Shown in pieces: positions 17,442 through 25,849 of a stretch of 64,000 bases of DNA (position 1 is the first letter of the stretch; each line of letters starts with the position of its first letter). Where the stretch lies: NCBI RefSeq assembly GCF_001650405.1, contig NZ_LWCU01000005.1, forward strand, positions 29,463 through 93,462. The letters are read 5' to 3'. The position numbers and the translations under genes were made by a program. Origin of the DNA: Microbacterium sp. H83 (lineage in GTDB: Bacteria; Actinomycetota; Actinomycetes; Actinomycetales; Microbacteriaceae). Below the pieces are notes generated by a model, which was not told the origin of the DNA, made no database searches, and saw only the letters and a program-made list of their open reading frames with translations.

Positions 17442-18434
17442 ATGACGAGTCCCGACGAGACGACGCGCATCCCCGACGTCGTCCGCGACGCCTCGGGAGA
17501 GCGGCTGGCCGCCGCGCGCGCGATCGGCCCGGGGGCGCCCGTCCTGGCCTTCGACGTGGGCGGCACCGACATCAAGTCCGCGCTCTTCGACGCCGACGGC
17601 AGGGCGCTCGGCCTGCGCCGTACGCCGACGCCGACCGCCGACGGCGACCGCACCGAGGCGCTGATCGCGCGTCTCGGCGTGCTCGCCGGCGAGCTGCGCG
17701 CGGCTCATCCCGACGTGACCCCGCGAGCGGCGGGCCTCGTCGTGCCGGGCATCGTCGACGCGGAGGCGGGACTCGGCGTCTTCGCGAGCAACCTCGGGTG
17801 GACGAACGCCCCGCTGCGCGAGCTGGCCGCTGCGGAGCTCGGACTCCCCGTCGCCTTCGACCACGACGTGCGGGCCGCGAGCTGGGCCGAACACGTGCTC
17901 GGCGGAGCGCGCGCGTATGAGAATTCGGTCGTGCTGGTGATCGGCACCGGCATCGCGGGGGCGCTGCTGGTCGGCGGCCGGCCGTACACGGCGGGCGGCT
18001 ACGCGGGCGAGATCGGCCACTCGCCCATCGCCGACGGGCCCGTCTGCGCGTGCGGAGCCCGCGGATGCCTCGAGGCCGTAGCCTCCGCAGGAGCCATCGC
18101 CCGCCGCTACCGCGATGCGACCGGCGTGACGCCCGACGGCGCGAAGGACGTGATCGCCCGCGCGGCCGCCGGCGATCCGATCGCCGCCGACATCTGGGAC
18201 TCGGCCCTCGACGCGCTCACCCTGTCGCTGGCACAGCTCACCGCGGTGGTCGCCCCCGAGGCCGTGGTCATCGGCGGCGGTCTCTCCCGCGCCGGGGGAG
18301 CGCTGTTCGACGAGCTGCGGACCCGTCTGGCGGCACGGCTGAGCTTCCACCGCATCCCCGACCTCGTGCCGGCCGAGCTGTCCGGCAACGCCGGCATCCT
18401 CGGCGCCGCGCTCCGCGCGAGGGAGGTCGCATGA
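17442..18434 (+). CDS. ROK-family sugar kinase
   Basis: The 330-residue protein is a ROK kinase without an N-terminal DNA-binding domain, so it should phosphorylate a hexose or amino sugar in the cytosol. The phosphate loop DVGGTDIKSALFD is near residue 40, the catalytic Asp is in AFDHDVRAAS, and the zinc motif CACGARGCLE is present. About 35 residues precede the kinase core, more than usual, and a shorter start cannot be excluded. It is the second gene of the operon; the next kinase begins by ATGA overlap. Confidence 0.9.
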   Translation: MTSPDETTRIPDVVRDASGERLAAARAIGPGAPVLAFDVGGTDIKSALFDADGRALGLRRTPTPTADGDRTEALIARLGVLAGELRAAHPDVTPRAAGLVVPGIVDAEAGLGVFASNLGWTNAPLRELAAAELGLPVAFDHDVRAASWAEHVLGGARAYENSVVLVIGTGIAGALLVGGRPYTAGGYAGEIGHSPIADGPVCACGARGCLEAVASAGAIARRYRDATGVTPDGAKDVIARAAAGDPIAADIWDSALDALTLSLAQLTAVVAPEAVVIGGGLSRAGGALFDELRTRLAARLSFHRIPDLVPAELSGNAGILGAALRAREVA

Positions 18435-19357
18435 TCGTCACCGTCACCCCGAATCCCGCGCTCGACCTGACCTGGCGCGTCGACCGGCTGACCGTCGGCG
18501 AGACGCACCGAGCGGATGCCGGCGCGGTGCGGGCCGGCGGGAAGGGCCTCAACGTCGCCAGGGTCCTGCATGCCGAGGGCGCCTCGGTGCTCGCGATCTC
18601 CACCGCGGGAGGGCGCACCGGGATCGAACTCGCGGCCGAGCTCGCCGCGAGCGGCGTTCCGCATCGTCTCGTCCAGGTCGGGGGCGCCACGCGCCGGAGC
18701 GTCGCCATCGTGGACGAGCACCTCGGCGACACGACCGTCGTCAACGAGCGCGGGATCAATCCGACGGATGCCGAGTGGGCGGCGCTGTTCGGCGAGGTCG
18801 TCGACGCGCTGCCCGGCGCCCGCGTGCTCGTGGTGTCGGGCAGTCTGCCGCCGGGCGCCCCCGACACTCTCGTGCCGCTGCTGATCGGCACCGCGCGGGA
18901 TGCCGGTGTGCCGGCGATCGTCGACACCTCGGGTGACGCGCTTCTGCGCGCGGCGGACGCCGGAGCATCCGTCCTCAAGCCCAATGCGGCCGAACTCCTC
19001 GACGCCACCGGGATACCCGATCCCGTCGACGGCGCCCGCTCGCTGATCGACCGCGGCGCGGAGCTCGTGCTGGTGTCGCTCGGCGCTGACGGGATGCTCG
19101 CCGTCACCGCGTCCGAGGTCGTCCACGCGCGACTCGACTCCGCGCTCTCGGGCAATCCGACCGGCGCCGGAGACGCCGCGGTGGCCGCATGTGCCGCCCT
19201 GCTCGCCGACGGCATCCGGTCTCCCGAGGCGCTCCTGCGCCGCGCCACCGCATGGTCGGCGGCCGCCGTGCTGATGCCGCTCGCCGGCGAGATCTCCGAC
19301 GAGTGGACGACGCTCGAGCGGCGTCTCGTCGTCGGCCCCCGCACCACCGACGTCTGA
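18431..19357 (+). CDS. PfkB-family hexose-phosphate kinase (FruK/LacC-like)
   Basis: The 308-residue protein resembles 1-phosphofructokinase and tagatose-6-phosphate kinase: MIVTVTPNPALDLTW opening, substrate-binding GGKGLNVARVL, and the C-terminal PfkB signature with anion hole and catalytic Asp in SGNPTGAGDAAVAA. It would make a ketose 1,6-bisphosphate for the aldolase that follows 10 bases later. The ATG overlaps the ROK kinase stop, which fixes the start although the frame is open upstream. Which ketose phosphate it takes is not visible. Confidence 0.9.
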   Translation: MIVTVTPNPALDLTWRVDRLTVGETHRADAGAVRAGGKGLNVARVLHAEGASVLAISTAGGRTGIELAAELAASGVPHRLVQVGGATRRSVAIVDEHLGDTTVVNERGINPTDAEWAALFGEVVDALPGARVLVVSGSLPPGAPDTLVPLLIGTARDAGVPAIVDTSGDALLRAADAGASVLKPNAAELLDATGIPDPVDGARSLIDRGAELVLVSLGADGMLAVTASEVVHARLDSALSGNPTGAGDAAVAACAALLADGIRSPEALLRRATAWSAAAVLMPLAGEISDEWTTLERRLVVGPRTTDV

Positions 19358-19367
19358 GAGGACACCC

Positions 19368-20207
19368 GTGACACTCGTCCCCGCTCGTGAGCTGGTGACC
19401 GACGCCGCGCGCCGCGGCACCGGCATCGGCGCCTTCAACGTGATCCACCTCGAGACCGCGGAGGCGCTCGTCCGCGCCTCCGCGCAGGCGCAGCTGCCGG
19501 TGATCCTGCAGATCTCGCAGAACTGCGCCGACTACCACGGGGGCCTCGAGCCGATCGCGCTCGCGACTCTGGCGGTGGCCCGTCGGGCGGAGACCCCCGT
19601 CGCCGTGCACCTCGACCATGCCGAGCGTCCCGACCTCGTCGACGAGGCGATCGGGCTCGGGTTCGGCTCGGTGATGTTCGATGGCGGAGCGCTGCCGTAC
19701 GACGAGAACGTCGCTCTCACCGCCGCCGTGACCGAGCGCGCACATGCCGCGGGCGTGTACGTCGAGGGTGAGCTCGGCGAGGTCGGCGGCAAGGACGGGG
19801 CGCACGCTCCCGGCGTCCGCACCGACCCCGCCGAGGCGCGCGCCTTCGTCGAGGCGACCGGCGTCGACGCCCTCGCCGTCGCGGTGGGATCGTCGCACGC
19901 GATGACCGACCGCACCGCCTCCCTCGACCTGTCCCTGATCGCTCGGCTGCGCGACGCGCTGGCGGTGCCCCTCGTCCTCCACGGGTCGTCCGGCGTCGCC
20001 GACGACGTGCTCGCCGACGCCGTGCGCGCCGGGATGACGAAGATCAACGTCTCGACGCACCTCAACGGCTTCTTCACGCGCGCGATCCGGTCGGCCCTCG
20101 ACGCCGACCATCGGCTGGTCGACTCGCGGAAGTACCTGGCCCCTGCACGCGAGGCGCTCGCCGACGAGGCCGCGCGGATGCTGCGCCTGTTCGCGCTGGC
20201 AGGATGA
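19368..20207 (+). CDS. Class II ketose-bisphosphate aldolase
   Basis: The 279-residue protein is a zinc-dependent class II aldolase of the GatY/KbaY/FbaA group. It opens with GIGAFNVIHLETAEALV, has zinc-ligand motif VHLDHAE, Glu-rich YVEGELGEVGG, and phosphate-binding LHGSSGVAD and KINVSTHLN. It would cleave tagatose- or fructose-1,6-bisphosphate to triose phosphates, the last step of the operon's pathway. The GTG start follows GAGAGGAC. The short length and operon context favour a tagatose-type catabolic enzyme over the housekeeping glycolytic one. Confidence 0.9.
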   Translation: MTLVPARELVTDAARRGTGIGAFNVIHLETAEALVRASAQAQLPVILQISQNCADYHGGLEPIALATLAVARRAETPVAVHLDHAERPDLVDEAIGLGFGSVMFDGGALPYDENVALTAAVTERAHAAGVYVEGELGEVGGKDGAHAPGVRTDPAEARAFVEATGVDALAVAVGSSHAMTDRTASLDLSLIARLRDALAVPLVLHGSSGVADDVLADAVRAGMTKINVSTHLNGFFTRAIRSALDADHRLVDSRKYLAPAREALADEAARMLRLFALAG

Positions 20208-20211
20208 GCAC

Positions 20212-20988
20212 ATGAAGCGCGCCGCCCGACTCCACGCGATCCTCGACCTGCTGGCCGCGGACGGCGAGGTGACCGTCGACGACCTGGTCGAGCGGTTCGG
20301 GGCGTCGGCGGCGACGACGAGGCGCGACCTCGACTCCCTCGCCGAGCAGCGGCTGCTCACCCGCACGCACGGCGGCGCCGTGGCGCACTCGGTCGCGTAC
20401 GAGCTGCCGATCCGGTACAAGAGCCATCTCCGCTCGCAGCAGAAGGAGAGCATCGCCCAGGCCGCCGCCGCGCTGGTCACTCCCGGCATGGTGGTGGGGC
20501 TGTCGGGCGGCACGACGACGACGGCCATCGCGGCCGCGCTCGCCGCCCGTGACGATCTCGCGGCGGGACCGGGCATCACGGTCGTGACGAACGCGGTCAA
20601 CATCGCCGCGCAGCTCGCGACCCGCCCCGACATCAAGGTGGTCGTGACGGGCGGCGTGATCCACTCGCGCAGCTACGAGCTGGTCGGCCCCTTCGTCGAG
20701 CAGCTGCTGAGAGGCGTGCGCCTCGACGTGGCGTTCATCGGCGTCAACGGCATCGATGCCGCCGCCGGCGCGAGCACGCAGGACGAGCGGGAGGCCGCGG
20801 TGAACCGGATGATGGCCGAGCGCGCACGCCGCGCGATCGTCGTCACCGACAGCAGCAAGATCGGGGTCGTCGCCTTCGCGGCCGTCGGCGGCGCGGAGCT
20901 GTTCCCCGTGCTCCTCACCGACGACGGGGCGGATGCCGCGGCCCTCGCCGACCTGCGCGCGGCCGGCTTCGAGGTCGTCGTCGCCTGA
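20212..20988 (+). CDS. DeoR/GlpR-family transcriptional regulator
   Basis: The 258-residue repressor has an N-terminal DeoR helix-turn-helix (LAADGEVTVDDLVERFGASAATTRRDL, ending LLTRTHGGA) and a C-terminal DeoRC sugar-phosphate sensor domain with GLSGGTTTTAIA and VFIGVNGID-like segments. It starts four bases after the aldolase stop and should respond to a phosphorylated intermediate of the pathway, probably controlling its own operon. With the ROK regulator at 10933 the regulon may have two layers of control. A hairpin follows at 21028. Confidence 0.9.
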   Translation: MKRAARLHAILDLLAADGEVTVDDLVERFGASAATTRRDLDSLAEQRLLTRTHGGAVAHSVAYELPIRYKSHLRSQQKESIAQAAAALVTPGMVVGLSGGTTTTAIAAALAARDDLAAGPGITVVTNAVNIAAQLATRPDIKVVVTGGVIHSRSYELVGPFVEQLLRGVRLDVAFIGVNGIDAAAGASTQDEREAAVNRMMAERARRAIVVTDSSKIGVVAFAAVGGAELFPVLLTDDGADAAALADLRAAGFEVVVA

Positions 20989-21027
20989 GGACTGAGCGCT
21001 TCGAAACGCGCCGGGCGAACTCCTTAT

Positions 21028-21059
21028 GGGGATGCCGCGACCCCTCTCGCGACATCCCC
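21028..21059. terminator. Hairpin between convergent deoR-type and CHAT genes
   Basis: GGGGATG (21028-21034) pairs with CATCCCC (21053-21059), extended inside by CGCGA/TCGCG around a small loop. It lies between convergent stops at 20988 and 21225 and could end both transcripts. Confidence 0.6.
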
Positions 21060-21224
21060 GGAGCAGATGGTGTCCGTCGTGCCTCACACTCCCCAGTGCA
21101 CGAGGCTTTCCCCAGAATCCGACTGCGCCTCCCTCGCGCTTCGTCACCGAAGCCCTCCGCATGGCACCTTCTGCAGATAAGGAGCACGGTGCCGATGGTC
21201 TGATACACCGACTGGAGAAAAGTG

Positions 21225-23657
21225 TCAGAATCCGCTGCCGTGGCAGTGGAACGGCGCGCGAAGACCGGTCGAGTCGGATGCCGCGGCGAGGGCGAGCGCG
21301 GGAGCGGCCCCCTTCGCGAGCTCGTCGTGCACCGCGCCGAGCAGCTCGCACGCGACGTCGTCGGGCACCACGACGGGAGCGGCGATGACGCACCGCGTGC
21401 CGGCGTGCAGCCAGACCCTGGTCATGCCGAGAGCCTCCTCGCCCCAGCGCACCGACGACCGGCCGAGCTCGCAGGCCGAGAGCACGACGGTCTCGGGGGC
21501 GTGCGGGATCAGGTCGACGTCGTAGCCGAAGAGCGTTCCGTCGACGAGCTCGAATCCGGAGAACAGCGGGTTGTCGACGGCGTGCCGTCCGTGGGCGGCG
21601 ATGTGCAGCACGTCGACCCGTTCGGCGAGCTCCGTGACGGCGGACACACGGGCGGATCCGCCGACGAGGACCTCGGCGTCGCTCCACGCGGCGGCCGCGG
21701 TGCGCACCTCCTCCTCGGCCCTGGCCACGCGTGGCCCCGCGGCGAACCCGGCGGTGCGCGGCGACCGGCCCGCACGCGCATCGCGATCGGCGAGCCACCG
21801 GGAGACGGAGGTCGCGAGTGTGAACGGCGTGCGGGCCATGCCGGGGAGCATGGCCCACGGGATCCCGGCGAGGATGCCGGGGATGGTGAGCACGAGGCGG
21901 CTCGCGTCGCCTGCCGCGGCGCGGACGGGGGCGAGCAGGGCGTCGTCGATCGAGGTCAGCCGGTCGTCGAGCGAGCGGGCGACGACCCGGGCCATGGGAC
22001 CGCCGTGTGTGAGCGCGGCGACGTCGAGGTCGGCGCGGAGGCCGTCGAGGGCGGCCTCGACCCGCGGCCACGACAGCGTCACGATCGACGAGCCGGATGC
22101 CGTGACGACGACGCACAGCAGCTCGGCGCGCGTGTAGACGTAGGCGAGCACCGCGGTGTCCGCATCGAGGCGCGAGGCGGCGTCCCGCAGATCCACGCGT
22201 CCGCGATTGCCGCCGGCACCGGTCGACGACCACTGCCGCTCGCGCACCCGGTCGCGCAGCTCGCGCACCCGTGGATCGGTCGTCCAGTCCGAGCCCGCGA
22301 GGTCGGCGCGCAGCATCCGCAGCTCGGCGAGGTCGGCGGCGAGGTCGTCGTCGGGCGGAGGGCGCACCGGCGCGACCTGCTGACTCAGGTGGCGGGCGCG
22401 TTCCGACCACTCGAACATCACCTCGGGGTCGCGCGACCGTGCCGCCGCGCGCAGACCGGCGAACATCAGCTCCGTGCCGTGCATCGCGACGGACGCCTGC
22501 AGGTCGAGCGCGCCGAACGACTGCTGCCAGGAGGTGAGCAGGTCCAGCCCCTCGGCGGCGGCGCGGCGGGCCTCGCCATCCCTGCCGGCCGCGGCCGCCC
22601 GGAGCGCGCGCACCTCGTGGGCGCGCAGGCGCAGCGGCGTCGGGGCGTCGGCGGTGAGCCGCGGCATCCGTCCGCCGTCGGCGAGCCGGGCGGTCAGCGT
22701 GAGCGCCGCGGCCTCGGTGCGGAAGCCGCCGGCGGTGAGCGCACGCGCGGTGCGGCGGAGCGCCTCGGCGTCCTGCGGCGCCTGCGGTCGGGCGAGCGCC
22801 CTGGCCTCGAGGCGGACGGCCTCGGAGCGTGCGGCCCAGCCGTCGCTGCCGAGGTCCGCGAACCGGCGGGACGCGGTCGCCGCCGCCCGTTCGGCCGCCC
22901 GAGGATCATGGCGCAGCAGAGAGCGGGCGAGGTGGAACTCGGCCTCGCCGCGCGCCTGGCGCATGCGCTGTGCGCCGAACTGCACGGCGACGGCGCCGAG
23001 GAGCTCCTCCGCCTCGGTCGAGAGCCCGGCGTCGCGCAGCACCTCGGCCCGATCGAGGTCGCTGATCGCGGCGGCGAGGTCGCTCGAGGCCGCGAGGATC
23101 GGTCGGGACCCGGTCATGAGGGCCAGGGCCGTGACGAGGTCGCCGGCGAGCAGCGCGGCGTACCCGAGGTTGTGGCGCGCCTCGGCGAGGGGCTCCTGCT
23201 GGCCGTGCGCCTCGAACGCGGCGATGGCACGCTCGAGGTCGGTGCGGCAGTCGTCGAGGAGGTGCCGCTGCATGCTCACGATCGACCGGCTCATCAGGAG
23301 GTTGGCCTGTTCGACCGAGCCCTCCTCGAGGGCGTCGATGGCCGACGAGAGGTGCTCGTCGGCCTCGTGGAGACGGCCGCCGTGCATGAGCAGCGTTCCC
23401 AGCTGTCCGTGGAGGATCGCGAGGGTCTCGCCGCTCAGGCCGGGGCGCGCGAGGGCGCTGCGGGACAGTCGTTCGGCCTCGGCGGGCTCACCCGTCTGGG
23501 CCAGCACGTACGAGAGGGTGCCGTCGATGCGTGCGCGGAGGTCGTCGTCGTCCGTGCGGGCGGCCGCCGACGCGAGGGCGCGCCGCGCCTGCGCGAACCG
23601 CCGCGAGTTGGCCGCTTCGACACCGCGCCGATGCAGCTCGCGCGCAGACAGGGGCAT
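21225..23657 (-). CDS. TPR-CHAT protein (caspase-like cysteine protease)
   Basis: The 810-residue product ends in a CHAT domain, a caspase-related peptidase. The catalytic pair is visible: His689 in VDVLHIAAHGRH and Cys729 in VVLSACELG. Residues about 1-430 are helical pairs like tetratricopeptide repeats (for example LLMHGGRLHEADEHLSSAI and ARHNLGYAALLAGDLVTAL), a usual sensor or scaffold in this family; 440-660 link to the protease. No signal peptide or membrane helix is seen, so it should act in the cytosol. It starts 65 bases after the subtilase gene, at the end of an operon with a sigma factor. ATG 23657 has only a weak GGGTGG site, so the start is tentative. The substrate is unknown. 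Confidence 0.88.
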   Translation of the reverse strand: MPLSARELHRRGVEAANSRRFAQARRALASAAARTDDDDLRARIDGTLSYVLAQTGEPAEAERLSRSALARPGLSGETLAILHGQLGTLLMHGGRLHEADEHLSSAIDALEEGSVEQANLLMSRSIVSMQRHLLDDCRTDLERAIAAFEAHGQQEPLAEARHNLGYAALLAGDLVTALALMTGSRPILAASSDLAAAISDLDRAEVLRDAGLSTEAEELLGAVAVQFGAQRMRQARGEAEFHLARSLLRHDPRAAERAAATASRRFADLGSDGWAARSEAVRLEARALARPQAPQDAEALRRTARALTAGGFRTEAAALTLTARLADGGRMPRLTADAPTPLRLRAHEVRALRAAAAGRDGEARRAAAEGLDLLTSWQQSFGALDLQASVAMHGTELMFAGLRAAARSRDPEVMFEWSERARHLSQQVAPVRPPPDDDLAADLAELRMLRADLAGSDWTTDPRVRELRDRVRERQWSSTGAGGNRGRVDLRDAASRLDADTAVLAYVYTRAELLCVVVTASGSSIVTLSWPRVEAALDGLRADLDVAALTHGGPMARVVARSLDDRLTSIDDALLAPVRAAAGDASRLVLTIPGILAGIPWAMLPGMARTPFTLATSVSRWLADRDARAGRSPRTAGFAAGPRVARAEEEVRTAAAAWSDAEVLVGGSARVSAVTELAERVDVLHIAAHGRHAVDNPLFSGFELVDGTLFGYDVDLIPHAPETVVLSACELGRSSVRWGEEALGMTRVWLHAGTRCVIAAPVVVPDDVACELLGAVHDELAKGAAPALALAAASDSTGLRAPFHCHGSGF

Positions 23658-23722
23658 CCACCCAGAATGCCGGGATGCGGCGCGGGAGGGAAGCCCGGCA
23701 TCCGATCGGCCGTCTCCCGCCG

Positions 23723-25288
23723 CTAGCCGACCCGCGGGGTGGGCAGCGTCGCCAGCACGGCGGCGACCGCCTTGGCGACGCCCCCCGGTGCCAGGCCGCT
23801 CGTCGGAACCGCGCCCAGCTGAGCGGCGATGCGCCCGGCGACGAAGGGCGCCGAGAACGAGGTGCCGCTCCACGTCGCGAATCCGCCCCGGTAGTCGTCG
23901 GGGTCGATCGTCTCCCGATGCAGCCCGTCGACGTCGGCCCGCGTCGCGGCCTGTTCGCCGCCGACGAATGCCGGCGAGGTGCTGAGCACGGCGGCGCCCG
24001 GCGCGAAGACCCGCACCCAGGGACCGACGTTCGAGAACAGGGCGACGGAGTGCCCCGAGGGGTTCAGGGCGCCGACCGAGACGAGCGGGGCGTGGCGGTC
24101 GGCGGGGATGCCGTTGTCCGCCCCGGGCCAGGGCCAGAGCGAGGCGGGGAACGAGGGCCGGTCGATCGCGTCGTTGCCCGCCGAGCAGACCACGACGCAG
24201 CCCAGCTCCCGCGCCTTCGTGAGGATCGCCTCGAGCGTGCGACTGAAGAATCCGTCCTCGGGGGTCTCGTGGTAGTACCCGAGCGAGAGGTTGAGCACGT
24301 CGATCGGGTGGCCGGTCTTCGGGTCCTCCCGATGGCGACGCAGGAGCTCGACCACCTGCGCGACCGTGAGCAGGAACGTGCTCTCGTCGATCACGCCCAG
24401 CGCCCCCGCCATCCGGATCGACAGGATGTCGGCATCCGGGGCCGTCTGTCGGATGATGCCCGCGATGAACGTCCCGTGCCCGGCGACCGCGTCGATCTCC
24501 CCGTCGAGCTGCCCGTACAGATCGGGGTACTTCTCGGGGTCGGCATCGTCGGTGAGCCCGATCGGCATGCCGTCGATCTCGGCGTGGCGCGTGACGACGT
24601 CGTCGGGGAGCCACTCGTGCACCCCGCATCCGGTGTCGAGCACCGCCACGACCGGCCGCCGGCCGCGCTTCGGAGCCGCACCCCGCAGCGGAGCGGGTCC
24701 CACCCAGGTCACGGGCTGCCGGGCTCCGCGTCCCGGCTCGAGGTAGTCGTCGCTGCCTCCGGCCCCGGCGCCGCGCACCGGGTTGGTGCGGCTGAACGGG
24801 TTGGTGCGGCTGAAGGGGTTCGTACGGCTGAACGGATTGAGACCCACCGGGTCGATCGACAGCACGTGCTCGAGGCTCGTCCGCGGCATCGTGCTGCGGG
24901 TGCTGCGACGCGCGCGCTGCAGCACGCGCCAGGCGTCGGGCGGCACCGGAGATTCGCCGCGTTCAGGGGCGTCGGGGGTGGTGAGGTGCGCGCGCAGGAA
25001 CCCGGGGACGCCCGGAAGCAGCGGGCCGGCCGCGAGGCGGGATTCCGGCGACTCGATGTCGAGGCTCCAGCCGAAGGACGCGGCGGCCTCGCGGAGCGCG
25101 AGGATCTCCCGGTCATAGCCCTCGTCGTCGCTGTCGCGGTCGTCGGTGATCAGGAGTCGCTGCGGCAGATACGCGGTCGGGAACGCACGGATGCCGTCGA
25201 CCGGCTCGACCGTCGGATCGAGTGCGGTTCCTCGCCGGATCGACCCCTCTGCGCGATCCTGCCAGCTCCATCCCCTGGGCTGCTCCAT
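23723..25288 (-). CDS. Cytosolic S8 (subtilisin-like) serine protease with NPFSRT repeats
   Basis: The 521-residue subtilase has a complete catalytic triad: Asp218 (AVLDTG), His271 (GHGTFIAG) and Ser477 (GTSFSAPFVAG), with oxyanion Asn372 (SAGND). There is no signal peptide or membrane segment, so unlike most subtilases it should stay in the cytosol. An N-terminal region of about 150 residues precedes three perfect NPFSRT repeats (151-168) ending in another NP, then a flexible Gly-rich linker before the protease; this could be a processing or docking segment. The start follows GAGGAGAGGA. Upstream lie four 21-bp hairpin repeats, downstream the CHAT gene. Confidence 0.93.
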   Translation of the reverse strand: MEQPRGWSWQDRAEGSIRRGTALDPTVEPVDGIRAFPTAYLPQRLLITDDRDSDDEGYDREILALREAAASFGWSLDIESPESRLAAGPLLPGVPGFLRAHLTTPDAPERGESPVPPDAWRVLQRARRSTRSTMPRTSLEHVLSIDPVGLNPFSRTNPFSRTNPFSRTNPVRGAGAGGSDDYLEPGRGARQPVTWVGPAPLRGAAPKRGRRPVVAVLDTGCGVHEWLPDDVVTRHAEIDGMPIGLTDDADPEKYPDLYGQLDGEIDAVAGHGTFIAGIIRQTAPDADILSIRMAGALGVIDESTFLLTVAQVVELLRRHREDPKTGHPIDVLNLSLGYYHETPEDGFFSRTLEAILTKARELGCVVVCSAGNDAIDRPSFPASLWPWPGADNGIPADRHAPLVSVGALNPSGHSVALFSNVGPWVRVFAPGAAVLSTSPAFVGGEQAATRADVDGLHRETIDPDDYRGGFATWSGTSFSAPFVAGRIAAQLGAVPTSGLAPGGVAKAVAAVLATLPTPRVG

Positions 25289-25304
25289 CGTCGGTCCTCT
25301 CCTC

Positions 25305-25388
25305 GCGGGCGGACCCGCGTCCTGTGCGGGCGGACCCGCGTCCTGTGCGGGGCGTCCCGCGGTGTGTGCGGGCGGACCCGCGGTGGAT
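25305..25388. repeat. Four 21-bp hairpin repeats filling the gap before the subtilase
   Basis: Four units start at 25305, 25326, 25347 and 25368, exactly 21 bp apart. Each carries a small palindrome, GCGGGCGGACCCGC (unit 3: GCGGGGCGTCCCGC), with a CCCGC/GCGGG stem. Together with linkers they fill the space between the small conserved gene and the subtilase ribosome site. The two-helical-turn phasing would place sites on one DNA face; in RNA they would form four tandem hairpins. Confidence 0.85.
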
Positions 25389-25849
25389 CACAACTCGAAC
25401 TGCGGCGTCGTCAGGATGCGGTCCTCATCGCCCACGGTGGTGGCGAGGCGCACGAGCGTGAGCCCGTGAGGAACGTCGTCGAACACGAACCGACCCGTCT
25501 CGCTCGACGTCGTCGATCGCGTGCGCTCCCCCTGCACGAGGTCGATCACGGCGGCGCTCGTGTCGACCCAGCCGTCGACGCGATGGCGACCTCCGGCCGT
25601 CTGCGTGACGTGCAGCAGGATGCTGGTCGTGCCGTCGCTGAACTGGAGGGTCAACGCGTCCGCTTCGCCGCGCACCAGGCCGAGCGGCTGCTCGACGAGC
25701 GTCAGCAGGGCGTATTCCTGGGAGAGCCCTTCGGTCGCGACGGCCGCGATCATGCGGTCGATCAGCGTGGCCGGCACCGGGTCGACGTCGCGCCACAGCG
25801 ATCGAAGCTGTGCGAACAGGGCGGCATCCTCGCGGTCGTGCGCGCTCAT
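25388..25849 (-). CDS. Conserved protein linked to sigma/CHAT operon
   Basis: The 153-residue protein is not assigned to a named domain. The N-terminal third is acidic and helical with LWRDVDPVPATLIDRMIAAV; the rest looks like beta-strands, with LTLQFSDGTTSILLHVT, VDGWVDT and GRFVFDDVPHGLTLVRL, resembling a small carboxypeptidase-regulatory-like or transthyretin-type sandwich. From memory, proteins of this pattern often follow ECF sigma genes in actinobacteria. It overlaps the sigma gene by ATGA and has GGAGGG upstream, so they are tightly coupled. A role as partner or regulator of the sigma factor is inference; no zinc-finger anti-sigma motif is visible. Confidence 0.8.
   Translation of the reverse strand: MSAHDREDAALFAQLRSLWRDVDPVPATLIDRMIAAVATEGLSQEYALLTLVEQPLGLVRGEADALTLQFSDGTTSILLHVTQTAGGRHRVDGWVDTSAAVIDLVQGERTRSTTSSETGRFVFDDVPHGLTLVRLATTVGDEDRILTTPQFEL

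Noticed and set aside
17442..18434. ROK protein at 17442 as a second transcription regulator
   Set aside because: It lacks the N-terminal winged helix of the ROK regulator at 10933 and keeps the kinase motifs, so it is called a kinase.
21222..23726. 834-residue plus-strand frame opposite the CHAT gene
   Set aside because: Lies wholly opposite a gene with catalytic motifs and has shadow composition.
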